Notes under the pieces: generated by a model
What the model was told of the DNA's origin: nothing
Database searches by the model: none
The model's input: only the letters and a program-made list of their open reading frames with translations
Shown here: positions 26,507-39,944 of the stretch, piece by piece
Numbering within the stretch: position 1 is the first letter of the stretch
Layout: every line of letters begins with the position of its first letter
From: Calliopsis andreniformis
Taxonomy: Eukaryota > Arthropoda > Insecta > Hymenoptera > Andrenidae
NCBI RefSeq assembly: GCF_051401765.1
Contig: NW_027480565.1
Span: 1,051,001-1,115,000 of the forward strand
Reading direction: 5' to 3'
DNA: 64,000 nt
Program-made: the position numbers and the translations under genes

Positions 26507-29090
26507 TTGAGCATTGAAGATTGAGGATTGGGTATTGAGGATTGAAGAATGAGGATTGAGGATTGAGGATTGAGGATGGAGGATGAGGGCTGAGGGTCGA
26601 GGATTGAGGTTTGAGTATTGAATCCTGAGAATTCAGGATATTCTATTCAATATTGAGAATTGAGGATTGATTGTTGAGTATTGAGGGCTGAGGATTGAGG
26701 GTTGAAGATTGAGTATTGAGGATTCAGAATAGAGGTTTGAGGACTGAGGATTGAGGATTGAAGGTTGAGTATTGAGGATTGAATATTGAGGATTGAGGAT
26801 TGAGGATTGAGGATTGAGAATTGAGGATTGAGGATTGAGGATTGAAGATTCAGTATTAAAGATTGTGGATTGATGATTTAGGATTGAGGAATGAGGATTG
26901 AGGATTGAGGAAAGAGGATTGAAGATTGAGTATTGAGGATTGAAGATTGAGGATTTGGGACCGAGGATTGAGGATTGAGAATTGAGGATTGAGAATTGAA
27001 CATTGAGTACTGAGTGTTGAGGGTTGAGTGATGAGAATTGATGTTTGTGGATAGAGATTTGAAGATTGCAGATTGAGTATTGAGTATTCAAAACTGTGAA
27101 TTGAGGATATTCTATTGAGGATTGAGGATTGACAACAGATTGTTGAGGACTGTGGTCTGAAGATTGAGGATTCAGGATTGAGGATTCAGAATTGAGGTTT
27201 GAGGACTGAGGATTGAGGTTTGAAGATTGAGTATTGAGGATTGAAGATTGAGGATTGGTGATTGAGGAATGAAGATTGAGGATGAAGGCTGAGGGCTGAG
27301 GATTGAGGTTTGAGGACTGAGGACTGAGGACTGAGGGTTGAGGATCGAGAATTGAGGATTGAGGATTGAGGATTGAAGAGTGAGGATTGGGTTTTGAGGA
27401 TTGAAGAATGAGGACTGAGGATTGAGGATTGAGGATTGAGAATTGAAGATTGAGTATTGAGGATTGAAGACTGACGATTGAGGATTGAGGATTGAGGATT
27501 GAGGATTGAGGATTGAGGATTGAAGATTGAGTATTGAGGATTGAAGGTTGAGGATTGAGGATTGAGGATTGAGGATTGAGGATTGAGGATTGAAGATTGA
27601 GGATTGGGGACTGAGTGTTGAGGGTTGAGTGATGAGAATTGATGTTTGTGGATAGAGATTTGATGATTGCAGATTGAGTATTAAGTATTGAAAACTGTGA
27701 ATTGATGATATTCTATTGAGGATTGAGGATTGACAACTGATTGTTGAGGACTGAGGGCTGAAGATTGAGGATTCAGAATTGAGGATTCAGAATTGTGGTT
27801 TGAGGACTGAGGATTGAGGATTGAAGACTGAGTATTGAGGATTGAAGATTGAGGATTGAGGATTGAGGATTGAGGATTGAGAATTGAAGATTGAGTATTG
27901 AGGATTGAAGATTGAGGATTGAGGATTGAGGATTGAGGATTGAGGATTGAGGATTGCGGATTGAAGATTGAGTATTGAGGAATGAAGATTGAGGATTGAG
28001 GATTGAGGATTGAAGATTGAAGATAGAGTATTGAGGATTGAAGGTTGAGGATTGAGGATTGAGTATCGAGGATTGAGGTTTGAGTATTGAAACCTGCGAA
28101 TTCAGGATATTCTATTGAGTATTGAGAATTGAGGATTGATGGTTGAGTATTGAGGAATGAGAATTGAGGATTAAGGATTGAGTATTGAAGACTGAGGATT
28201 GAGGATTGAGGATTGAAGAATGGGTATTGAGAATTGAAGGTTGAGGATTGGGGATTGAGGATTGAGGATTGAGGATTGAGGATTGAAGGTTGAGGATTGA
28301 GGATTGAGGATTGAGGATTGAGGATTCAGGACTGAGGTTTGAAGATTGAGTATTGAGGATTGAAGGTTGAGGATTGAGGATTGAGGGTTGAGGATTGAAG
28401 ATTGAGTATTGAGGATTTGGGATCGAGGATTGACGTTTGAGGATTGATTATTGAGGATTGAGAATTGAGGATTGAGGGTTGAAGATTGAGTATTGAGGAA
28501 TGAATATTGAGGACTGAGGATTGAGGATTGAGGATTGAAGATTGAGGACTGAGTGTTGAGGGTTGAGTGATGTGAATTGATGTTTGTGTATTGAGGTTTG
28601 AAGATTGAAGAATGGGCATTGAATATTGAAAACTGTGAATTGAGGATATTCTATTGAGGATTGAGTATTGACAGTTGATTTTTGAGGACTGAGGTCTGAA
28701 GATTGAGGATTCAGGGTTGAGGATTCAGGATTGAGGTTTGAGGACTGAGGATTGAGGGTTGAGGGTTGAGGATTGAGGATTGGCGCTTGAGGATTGAGGG
28801 TTGAGGATGGAGGATTGAAGATGGACGATTGAAGAGAGAGGACTGAGTATTGAGGATGGATGGTTGATGGTTGTGTGTTGAATATTGAGGATTGAGGATT
28901 GAGGATTGAGGATTGAGGATTGAGGATTGAGGATTGAAGATTGAGTATTGAGGCTTGAAGGTTGAGGATTGAGGATTGAGGATTGAGGATTGAGGATTCA
29001 GGATTGAGGATTCAGAATTGAGGTTTGAGGCCTGAGGATTGAGGATTGAAGATCGAGTATTGATGATTGAAGACTGAGGATTGAGGATTG
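26507..29090. repeat. Satellite segment X, first copy (partner at about 32781-35229)
   Basis: Bases about 27000-27910 match 33531-34441 at offset 6531, and about 28310-29090 match 34449-35229 at offset 6139. The 392-bp difference corresponds to a tract at about 27920-28310 that is absent from the second copy. The left edge (26575) matches 32813 at offset about 6237, including a module B with GAGGGTCGAGGATTGAGG. The segment contains satellite only. Confidence 0.75.
26575..26700 (+). repeat. Module B, example copy
   Basis: A second recurrent landmark. In order it holds GATGGAGGATGAGGGCTGAG, GATTGAGGTTTGAGTATTGA, ATCCTGAGAATTCAGGATAT, TCTATT and a GAGTATTGAGAATTGAGG-like tract, then GATTGATGGTTGAG or a variant. 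It carries an intact GAATTC. It shares the core AGGATATTCTATT with module A, so the two probably diverged from one ancestor. Other copies lie near 2420, 20830, 25020, 28080, 32820, 48630, 54830 and 58370. Confidence 0.8.
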
Positions 29091-30120
29091 AGGATTGAAA
29101 ATTGAGGACCGGGAATTGAGGATTGAAGATTGAGTATTAAGGATTGAGGATTGGGGATTGATGATTTGGATTGGAGATTTTTTGTTGAGGATTCAAGATT
29201 GAGGATTGAGGATTGAGGATTGAGAATTGAGAATTGAGGATGAGGACTGAGGGTTGAGGATTGAAGATTGAGGAACGAGGATTGAGGATTGAGGATTGAG
29301 GACTGAGGATTGACGATTGAGTATTGAAGATTGAGGATTGATGACAGAGAATTGAGGATTGAGGATTGAGGATTGTGGATTGAAGATTGAGTATTGAGGA
29401 TTGAATATTGAGAATTGAGGATTGAAGATTGAGGATTGAGGATGAGGGCTGAGGGTTGAGGATTGAGGTTTGAGTATTGAATCCTGAGAATTCAGGATAT
29501 TCTATTGAGTATTCAGAATTGAGCGTTGATGGTTGAGTATTGAGGATTGAGGACTGAGGATTGAGGATTGAGGATTGAGGATTGAGTATTGAAGATTGTG
29601 GATTGATGATTTAGGATTGAGGATTGAGGATTGAGGATTGAGGAATGAGGATTGAAGATTGAGTATTGAGGATTGATGATTGAGGATTGAGGATTGAGGA
29701 TTGAGGATTGAGGATTGAGGGTTGAGGATTGAAGACTGAGGATTGAAGATTGAGGATTGAGGATTGAGGATTGAGGATTGGGGATTGAGGATTGAAGATT
29801 CAGTATTGAGGATTGAAGATTGAGAATTGAGGATTGAAGATTGAGTATTCAGGTTTGATGATTGACGTTTGAGGATTGCGGATTGAGGATTGAGATTTGA
29901 GGATTGAGGATTGAAGATTCAGTATTGAGGATTGAAGGTTGAGGATTGATGATTGAGGATTGAGGATTGAGGATTGAGGATTGAGGATTGAGGGTTGTGG
30001 ATTGAGGATGAGGACTGAGTGTTGAGTATTGATGTTTGAGGTCTGAGGATTGAGGATTGTGGATTGAGCAGTGAGGATTGAAGATTGAGAACTGGGGATT
30101 GAGGGTTGAAGATTGAGGAT
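29091..30120. repeat. Satellite spacer with module B near 29490
   Basis: Heptamer array with a degenerate module C at about 29150 (GATGATTTGGATTGGAGATTT, a GATCTAGG relative) and a module B at about 29480 (ATCCTGAGAATTCAGGATAT). No larger partner in the window was recognised by eye and there is no gene. Confidence 0.6.
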
Positions 30121-32780
30121 TAAGGATTGAGGATTGGTGATTGAGGATCAAGGATTAGAGTTCGATTATTGAGGATTGAAGAGTGGGGATTGAGGATTGA
30201 GGATTGAGGATTGAGAACTGAGGATGAGGTCTGAGTTTTGAGGATTGAGGTTTGAGGAACGAGGATTGAGGATTGAGGATTAAGGATTGAGTATTGAATA
30301 TTGAGGATTGATGATTGAGTATTGAGGAATGAGGGTTGAGGATTCAGGATTGAGGATTGAAGATTGGGTATTGAGGATTGAAGATTGTGGATTGGAGATT
30401 GAGGATTGAGAATTGAGGTTTGAGGATTGAAGATTGAGTATTTGGGACTGAGGATTGAAGATTCAGTATTGAGGATTGAAGATTGAGTATTGAGGATTGA
30501 GGATTGAATATTGAGGACTGAGTGTTGAGGGCTGAGTGATGGGAATTGATGTTTGTGGATAGAGATATGAAGATTGCAGATTGAGTATTGAGTATTGAAA
30601 ACTGTGAATTGAGGATATTCTATTGAGGATGGAGGATTGACAACTGATTGTTGAGGACTGAGGGCTGAGGATTGAGGATTGAGAATTGACGATTGAGGAT
30701 TGAGTATTGAAGATTGAGGATTGATGATTGAGAATTGAGGATTGAGGATTGAAGATTGAGTATTGAGGATTGAAGATTGAGGATTCAGGATTGAGGATTG
30801 AAGATTGAAGATTGAGTATTGAGGATTGAAGATTGATAATTGAGGATTGAGTATCGAGGATTGAGGTTTGAGTATTGAAAACTGCGAATTCAGGATATTC
30901 TATTGAGTATTGAGAATTGAGGATTGATGGTTGTGTATTGAGGAATGAGAATTGAGGATTAAGGATTGAGTATTGAAGATTGAGGATTGAGGATTGAGGA
31001 TTAAAGATTGGGTATTGAGGATTGAAGATTGAGGATTGGGGATTGAGGATTGAGGATTGAGGATTGAGGATTGAAGATTGAGGATTTGGTACTGAGGATT
31101 GAAGATTCAGTATTGAGGATTGAAGATTGAGTATTGAGGATTGAGGACTGAACCTTGAGGACTGAGTGTTGAGGTCTGAGTGATGAGAATTGATGTTTGT
31201 GGATAGAGATATGAAGATTGCAGATTGATTATTGAGTATTGAAATCTGTGTATTGAGGATACTCTATTGAGGATTGAGGATTGACAACTGATTGTTGAGG
31301 ACTGAGGGCTGAGGATTGAGGATTGAGAGTTGAGGATTGAGGATTGTGTATTGAAGATTGAGGATTGATGATTGAGAGTTGAGGATTGAGGATTGAGGAC
31401 TGAGACTTGAGGATTGAGGATTGAGCATTGAGGACTGAAGATTGAGGACTGGGAATTGAGGATTGAAGGTTGAGGATTAAGGATTGAGGATTGGGGATTG
31501 AGGATCTAGGATTGGAGATTGATTATTGAGGATTCAAGATTGAGGATTGAGGATTGAGGATTGAGAATTGAGGATTGAGGATTGAACATTGAAGATTGAG
31601 GATTGATGATTGAGGATTTTGGATTGAGGATTGAGGATTGAGGATTGAGGATTGGAGATTGAGTATCGAAGATTGATGATTGAGGATTGGGGATTGCGGA
31701 TTGAGGATTGAGGATTGAGGATTGAAGATTGAGGGTTTGGGACTGAGGATTGAAGATTCAGTATTGAAGATTGAAGATTGAGAATTGAGGATTGAGGATT
31801 GAACATTGAGGACTGAGTGTTGAGGGCTGAGTGATGAGAATTGATGTTTGCGGATAGAGGTTTGAAGATTGCAGATTGAGATTTGAGTATTGAAAACTGT
31901 GAATTGAGGATATTCTGTTCAGGATTGAGGATTGACAACTGATTGTTGAGGACTGAGGGCAGAAGGCTGAGGATTACGGATTGAGGATTCAGCATTGAGG
32001 TTTGAGGACTGAGGATTGAGGACTGAGGAATGAGGATTGAGGATTGAAGATTGAATATTGATGATTGAAGATTGAGGATTGAGGATTGGAGATTGAGTAT
32101 TCAGGATTGAAGATTGAGGATTGAGGATTGAGGATTGAGGATTGAGGATTGAGGATTGCGGATTGAAGATTGAGTATAGAGGATTGAAGATTGAGGATTA
32201 AGGATTGAGGATTGAAGATTGAAGATTGAGTATTGAGGATTGAAGATTGAGGATTGAGGATTGAGTATCGAGGATTGAGGTTTGAGTATTGAAACCTGCG
32301 AATTCAGGATATTCTATTGAGTATTGAGAATTGAGGATTGATGGTTGAGTATTGAGGAATGAGAATTGAGGAATAAGGATTGAGTATTGAAGATTGAGGA
32401 TTGAGGATTGAGGATTGAAGATGGAGGATTCAAGATTGAGGATTTGGGACTGAGGATTGAAGATTCAGTATTGAGGATTGAAGATTGAGTATTGAGGATT
32501 GACGATTGAACCTTGAGGACTGAGTGTTGAGGATTGAGTGTTGAGAATTGATGTTTGAGGGTTGAGATTTGATTATTGTATATTGTGGATTGTGTATTGC
32601 ACCATGAGATTTCAGGACGTTCTATTGAGTATTGAGAATTGAGGATTGATGATTGAGTATTGAGGATTGATTGTTGAAGGTTGTGTGTTGAATATTGAGG
32701 ATTGAGGATTGAGGATTGTGGATTGAGGATTGAGGATTGAGGATTGAAGATTGAGTATTGATGATTGAGTATTGAGGGTT
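30121..32780. repeat. Satellite segments Y and Z, first copies
   Basis: Bases 30121-31100 (segment Y) recur at about 37421-38400 (offset 7297) and again at about 39943-40920. They are marked by TTGAGGATCAAGGATTAGAG at 30143 and by a module A reading GTGATGGGAATTGATG. Bases about 30800-32780 (segment Z) recur at 35299-37272 at offset 4499. They are marked by the module A form GAAATCTGTGTATTGAGG and by GAGTATCGAGGATTGAGG at 30849 and 35348. No gene. Confidence 0.75.
31479..31570 (+). repeat. Module C, example copy
   Basis: A third landmark: ATTAAGGATTGAGGATTGGG, GATTGAGGATCTAGGATTGG, AGATTGATTATTGAGGATTC, then AAGATTGAGG. It is often preceded by GATTGAAGATTGAGGACTGG or GGAATTG. Other copies are seen near 680, 3080, 4690, 6660, 13820, 19040 and 35980. 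The GATCTAGG element is diagnostic and drifts to GGCTCTAGG near 39168 and 41690. Confidence 0.8.
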
Positions 32781-35260
32781 GAAGAATGAGGATTGAGGAT
32801 TGAGGATTGAGGATGGAGGATGAGGGCTGAGGGTCGAGGATTGAGGTTTGAGTATTGAATCCTGAGAATTCAGGATATTCTATTCAGTATTGAGAATTGA
32901 GGATTGATTGTTGAGTATTGAGGGCTGAGGATTGAGGGTTGAAGATTGAGTATTGAGGATTCAGAATAGAGGTTTGAGGACTGAGGATTGAGGACTGAAG
33001 GTTGAGTATTGAGGATTGAATATTGAGGATTGAGGATTGAGGATTGAGGATTGAGAATTGAGGATTGAGGATTGAGGATTGAAGATTGAGTATTAAAGAT
33101 TGTGGATTGATGATTTAGGATTGAGGAATGAGGATTGAGGATTGAGTGAAGAGGATTGAAGATTGAGTATTGAGGATTGAAGATTGAGGATTTGGGACCG
33201 AGGATTGAGGATTGAGGATTGAGTATTGAGGATTGAGAATTGAGGATTGAGGATTGAGGATTGAAGATTGAGTATTAAAGATTGTGGATTGATGATTTAG
33301 GATTGAGGAATGAGGATTGAGGATTGAGGAAAGAGGATTGAAGATTGAGTATTGAGGATCGATGATTGAGGATTGAGGATTGAGGATTGAGGATTTAGGA
33401 TTGAGGATTGAGGATTGAAGACTGAGGATTGAAGATTGAGGATTGAGGATTGAGGATTGAGGATTGCGGAATGAGGATTGAAGATTCAGTATTGAGGATT
33501 CAAGATTGAGAATTGAGGATTGAGAATTGAACATTGAGTACTGAGTGTTGAGGGTTGAGTGATGAGAATTGATGTTTGTGGATAGAGATTTGAAGATTGC
33601 AGATTGAGTATTGAGTATTCAAAACTGTGAATTGAGGATATTCTATTGAGGATTGAGGATTGACAACAGATATTTGAGGACTGTGGTCTGAAGATTGAGG
33701 ATTCAGGATTGAGGATTCAGAATTGAGGTTTGAGGACTGAGGATTGAGGTTTGAAGATTGAGTATTGAGGACTGAAGATTGAGGATTGGTGATTGAGGAA
33801 TGAAGATTGAGGATGAAGGCTGAGGGCTGAGGATTGAGGTTTGAGGACTGAGGACTGAGGACTGAGGGTTGAGGATCGAGAATTGAGGATTGAGGATTGA
33901 GGATTGAAGAGTGAGGATTGGGTTTTGAGGATTGAAGAATGAGGACTGAGGATTGAGGATTGAGGATTGAGAATTGAAGATTGAGTATTGAGGATTGAAG
34001 ACTGACGATTGAGGATTGAGGATTGAGGATTGAGGATTGAGGATTGAGGATTGAAGATTGAGTATTGAGGATTGAAGGTTGAGGATTGAGGATTGAGGAT
34101 TGAGGATTGAGGATTGAGGATTGAAGATTGAGGATTGGGGACTGAGTGTTGAGGGTTGAGTGATGAGAATTGATGTTTGTGGATAGAGATTTGAAGATTG
34201 CAGATTGAGTATTAAGTATTGAAAACTGTGAATTGATGATATTCTATTGAGGATTGAGGATTGACAACTGATTGTTGAGGACTGAGGGCTGAAGATTGAG
34301 GATTCAGAATTGAGGATTCAGAATTGTGGTTTGAGGACTGAGGATTGAGGATTAAAGACTGAGTATTGAGGATTGAAGATTGAGGATTGAGGATTGAGGA
34401 TTGAGGATTGAGAATTGAAGATTGAGTATTGAGGATTGAAGATTGAGGATTGAGGATTGAGGATTCAGGACTGAGGTTTGAAGATTGAGTATTGAGGATT
34501 GAAGGTTGAGGATTGAGGATTGAGGGTTGAGGATTGAAGATTGAGTATTGAGGATCTGGGATCGAGGATTGACGTTTGAGGATTGATTATTGAGGATTGA
34601 GAATTGAGGATTGAGGGTTGAAGATTGAGTATTGAGGAATGAATATTGAGGACTGAGGATTGAGGATTGAGGATTGAAGATTGAGGACTGAGTGTTGAGG
34701 GTTGAGTGATGTGAATTGATGTTTGTGTATTGAGGTTTGAAGATTGAAGAATGGGCATTGAATATTGAAAACTGTGAATTGAGGATATTCTATTGAGGAT
34801 TGAGTATTGACAGTTGATTTTTGAGGACTGAGGTCTGAAGATTGAGGATTCAGGGTTGAGGATTCAGGATTGAGGTTTGAGGACTGAGGATTGAGGGTTG
34901 AGGGTTGAGGATTGAGGATTGGCGCTTGAGGATTGAGGGTTGAGGATGGAGGATTGAAGATGGAGGATTGAAGAGAGAGGACTGAGCATTGAGGATGGAT
35001 GGTTGATGGTTGTGTGTTGAATATTGAGGATTGAGGATTGAGGATTGAGGATTGAGGATTGAGGATTGAGGATTGAAGATTGAGTATTGAGGCTTGAAGG
35101 TTGAGGATTGAGGATTGAGGATTGAGGATTGAGGATTCAGGATTGAGGATTCAGAATTGAGGTTTGAGGCCTGAGGATTGAGGATTGAAGATCGAGTATT
35201 GATAATTGATGACTGAGGATTAAGGATTGAGGATTCAAGATTGAGGACTGGGTATTGAGG
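32781..35260. repeat. Satellite segment X, second copy
   Basis: This is the partner of 26507-29090. It carries about 290 bp extra near 33090-33400, where a tract beginning TTGTGGATTGATGATTTAGG is itself doubled, and it lacks the tract corresponding to about 27920-28310. It is otherwise colinear, including a module A with TATTAAGTATTGAAAACTG. It contains satellite only. Confidence 0.72.
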
Positions 35261-37422
35261 ATTGAAGGTTGAGGATTAAGGATTGAGGATTGAGGATTGA
35301 AGATTGAAGATTGAGTATTGAGGATTGAAGATTGATAATTGAGGATTGAGTATCGAGGATTGAGGTTTGAGTATTGAAAACTGCGAACTCAGGATATTCT
35401 ATTGAGTATTGAGAATTGAGGATTGATGGTTGAGTATTGAGGAATGAGAATTGAGGATTAAGGATTGAGTATTGAAGATTGAGGATTGAGGATTGAGGAT
35501 TAAAGATTGGGTATTGAGGATTGAAGAGTGAGGATTGGGGATTGAGGATTGAGGATTGAGGATTGAGGATTGAAGATTGAGGATTTGGGACTGAGGATTG
35601 AAGATTCAGTATTGAGGATTGAAGATTGAGTATTGAGGATTGAGGACTGAACCTTGAGGACTGAGTGTTGAGGTCTGAGTGATGAGAATTGATGTTTGTG
35701 GATAGAGATATGAAGATTGCAGATTGATTATTGAGTATTGAAATCTGTGTATTGAGGATACTCTATTGAGGATTGAGGATTGACAACTGATTGTTGAGGA
35801 CTGAGGGCTGAGGATTGAGGATTGAGAGTTGAGGATTGAGGATTGTGTATTGAAGATTGAGGATTGATGATTGAGAGTTGAGGATTGAGGATTGAGGACT
35901 GAGACTTGAGGATTGAGGATTGAGCATTGAGGACTGAAGATTGAGGACTGGGAATTGAGGATTGAAGGTTGAGGATTAAGGATTGAGGATTGGGGATTGA
36001 GGATCTAGGATTGGAGATTGATTATTGAGGATTCAAGATTGAGGATTGAGGATTGAGGGTTGAGAATTGAAGATTGAGGATTGAACATTGAAGATTGAGG
36101 ATTGATGATTGAGGATTTTGGATTGAGGATTGAGGATTGAGGATTGAGGATTGAAGATTGAGTATCGAAGATTGATGATTGAGGATTGGGGATTGAGGAT
36201 TGAGGATTGAGGATTGAGGATTGAAGATTGAGGGTTTGGGACTGAGGATTGAAGATTCAGTATTGAAGATTGAAGATTGAGAATTGAGGATTGAGGATTG
36301 AACATTGAGGACTGAGTGTTGAGGGCTGAGTGATGAGAATTGATGTTTGCGGATAGAGGTTTGAAGATTGCAGATTGAGATTTGAGTATTGAAAACTGTG
36401 AATTGAGGATATTCTGTTCAGGATTGAGGATTGACAACTGATTGTTGAGGTCTGAGGGCAGAAGGCTGAGGATTCAGGATTGAGGATTCAGCATTGAGGT
36501 TTGAGGACTGAGGATTGAGGACTGAGGAATGAGGATTGAGGATTGAAGATTGAATATTGATGATTGAAGATTGAGGATTGAGGATTGAAGATTGAGTATT
36601 CAGGATTGAAGATTGAGGATTGAGGATTGAGGATTGAGGATTGAGGATTGAGGATTGCGGATTGAAGATTGAGTATAGAGGATTGAAGATTGAGGATTAA
36701 GGATTGAGGATTGAAGATTGAAGATTGAGTATTGAGGATTGAAGATTGAGAATTGAGGATTGAGTATCGAGGATTGAGGTTTGAGTATTGAAACCTGCGA
36801 ATTCAGGATATTCTATTGAGTATTGAGAATTGAGGATTGATGGTTGAGTATTGAGGAATGAGAATTGAGGAATAAGGATTGAGTATTGAAGATTGAGGAT
36901 TGAGGATTGAGGATTGAAGATTGAGGATTGAAGATTGAGGATTTGGGACTGAGGATTGAAGATTCAGTATTGAGGATTGAAGATTGAGTATTGAGGATTG
37001 AGGATTGAACCTTGAGGACTGAGTGTTGAGGATTGAGTGTTGAGAATTGATGTTTGAGGGTTGAGATTTGATTATTGTATATTGTGGATTGTGTATTGAA
37101 CCATGAGATTTCAGGACGTTCTATTGAGTATTGAGAATTGAGGATTGATGATTGAGTATTGAGGATTGATTGTTGAAGGTTGTGTGTTGAATATTGAGGA
37201 TTGAGGATTGTGGATTGAGGATTGAGGATTGAGGATTGAAGATTGAGTATTGATGATTGAGTATTGAGGGTTGAGGGTTGAGGACGAGGACTGACGGTTG
37301 AGGATTGAGGTCTGAGGATTGAGGATTGAGGATTGAGGACTGAGGATTGAGGATTTTGGATTGAGCATTGAGGATTGAAGATTGAGAACTGGGGATTGAG
37401 GGTTGAAGATTGAGGATTAAGG
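35261..37422. repeat. Satellite segment Z, second copy
   Basis: Colinear with about 30800-32780 at offset 4499, drifting to 4492 at the right end. A module B relative near 37100 reads GAACCATGAGATTTCAGG. The same form occurs near 32590, 38815, 41336 and 45866. No gene. Confidence 0.72.
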
Positions 37423-39944
37423 ATTGAGGATTGGTGATTGAGGATCTAGGATTAGAGTTCGATTATTGAGGATTGAAGAGTGGGGATTGAGGATTGAGGA
37501 TTGAGGATTGAGAACTGAGGATGAGGTCTGAGTTTTGAGGATTGAGGTTTGAGGAACGAGGATTGAGGATTGAGGATTAAGGATTGAGTATTGAATATTG
37601 AGGATTGATGATTGAGTATTGAGGAATGAGGGTTGAGGATTGAGGATTGAGGATTGAAGATTGGGTATTGAGGATTGAAGGTTGTGGATTGGAGATTGAG
37701 GATTGAGAATTGAGGTTTGAGGATTGAAGATTGAGTATTTGGGACTGAGGATTGAAGATTCAGTATTGAGGATTGAAGATTGAGTATTGAGGATTGAGGA
37801 TTGAATATTGAGGACTGAGTGTTGAGGGCTGAGTGATGGGAATTGATGTTTGTGGATAGAGATATGAAGATTGCAGATTGAGTATTGAGTATTGAAAACT
37901 GTGAATTGAGGATATTCTAATGAGGATGGAGGATTGACAACTGATTGTTGAGGACTGAGGGCTGAGGATTGAGGATTGAGAATTGAGGATTGAGGATTGA
38001 GTATTGAAGATTGAGGATTGATGATTGAGAATTGAGGATTGAGGATTGAAGATTGAGTATTGAGGATTGAAGATTGAGGATTGAGGATTGAGGATTGAAG
38101 ATTGAAGATTGAGTATTGAGGATTGAAGATTGATAATTGAGGATTGAGTATCGAGGATTGAGGTTTGAGTATTGAACACTGCGAATTCAGGATATTCTAT
38201 TGAGTATTGAGAATTGAGGATTGATGGTTGAGTATTGAGGAATGAGAATTGAGGATTAAGGATTGAGTATTGAAGATTGAGGATTGAGGATTGAGGATTG
38301 AAGATTGGGTATTGAGGATTGAAGATTGAGGATTGGGGATTGAGGATTGAGGATTGAGGATTGAGGATTGAAGATTGAGGATTTGCGACTGAGGATAGAA
38401 GATTCAGTATTGAGGATTGAAGATTGAGAATTGAGGAATGAGGATTGAACATTGAGGACTGAGCGTTAAGGGCTGAGTGATGAGGATTGATGTCTGTGGA
38501 TAGAGATTTGAGGATTGAAGATTGGGGATTGAGTATTGAAAACAGAGAGCTGGGGATATTCTATTGAGGATTGAGGATTTACAATTGATTGTTGAGGACT
38601 GAGGGCTGAAGGCAGAGGATTCAGGTTTGAGGATTCGGGCTTGAGGTTTGAGGACTGAGGATTGAGGGTTGAGGATTGAGGATTGACGGTTGAGGATTGA
38701 GGATTGAGGATGGAGGATTCAAGAGGGAGGACTGAGTGTTGAGGATTGAGTGTTGAGGATTGACGTTTGAGGTTTAAGATTTGATTATTGTATATTGCGT
38801 ATAGTGTATTGAACCATGAGATTTCAGTATGTTCTCTTGAGTATTGAGAATTGAGGATTGATAGTTGAGTATTGAGGATCGATGGTTGAGTGTTGTGTGT
38901 TGAATATTGAGGATTGAGGATTGGGGATTGAGGATTGAGGATTGAGGTTGAAGATTGAGTATTGATGGTTGAGTATTGAGGGTTGAGGATTGAGGACGAG
39001 GACTGACGGTTGAGGATTGAAGTTTGAGGATTGAGGATTGAGGATTGAGGATTGAGGACTGAGGATTGAGGATTTTGGATTGAGCATTGTGGATTGAAGA
39101 CTGAGGACTGGGGATTAAGGGTTGAATATTGAGTATTAAGGATTGAGGATTGGGGATTGAGGCTCTAGGATTGGAGATTGACTATTCAGGATTGAAGGTT
39201 GAGGATTGAGGGTTGAGGATTGAGAATTGAGAACTGAGGATGAGTACTGAGGGTTGAGGAATGAGGTTTGAGGAACGAGGAATGAGGATTGAGGACTGAG
39301 GACTGCGGATTGACGATTGAGTATTGAATATTGAGGATTGATGACTGAGGATTGAGGATTGAGGATTGAGGATTGAGGATTGAGCATTGAGGATTGAAGA
39401 TTGAGGACTGGGGATTGAGGGTTGAATATTGAGGATTAAGGATTGAGTATTGGGGATTGAGGCTCTAGGAATGGAGATTGACTATTGAGGATTGAAGATT
39501 GAGAATTGAGGATTGAGGATTGAACATTGAGGACTGAGCGTTGAGGGCTGAGTGATGAGAATTGATGTTTGTGGATAGAGGTTTGAAGATTGCAGATTGA
39601 GTATTGAGTATTGAATACTGTGAATTGAGGATATTCTATTGAGGATTGAGGATTGACAACTGATTGTTGAGTACTGAGGGCTGAAGATTGAGGATTCACG
39701 ATTGAGGATTCAGAATCGAGGTTTGAGGACTGAGGATTGAGGACTGAAATTGAGTATTGAGGATTGAAGGTTGAGGATTGAGGATTGAGGATTGAGGATT
39801 GAAGATTGAGTATTGAGGATTGAAGATTGAGGATTGAGGATTGAGGATTGAGGATTGGGGATTGAGGATTGAGGATTGAAGATTGAGTATTTAGGATTGA
39901 AGATTGAGGATTGAGGATTGAGGATTGAAGATTGAGGATTAAGG
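37423..39944. repeat. 2522-bp tandem duplication, left copy
   Basis: This copy is followed directly by a second copy at 39945-42466 at a constant offset of 2522 over its whole length, with only scattered differences. Its first kilobase is segment Y (see 30121). It contains a module A with a damaged core (ATATTCTAATGAGGATGG) and an unusual GGACTGAAATTGAG junction at about 39743. That both copies share these rare marks shows recent duplication. No gene. Confidence 0.88.
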
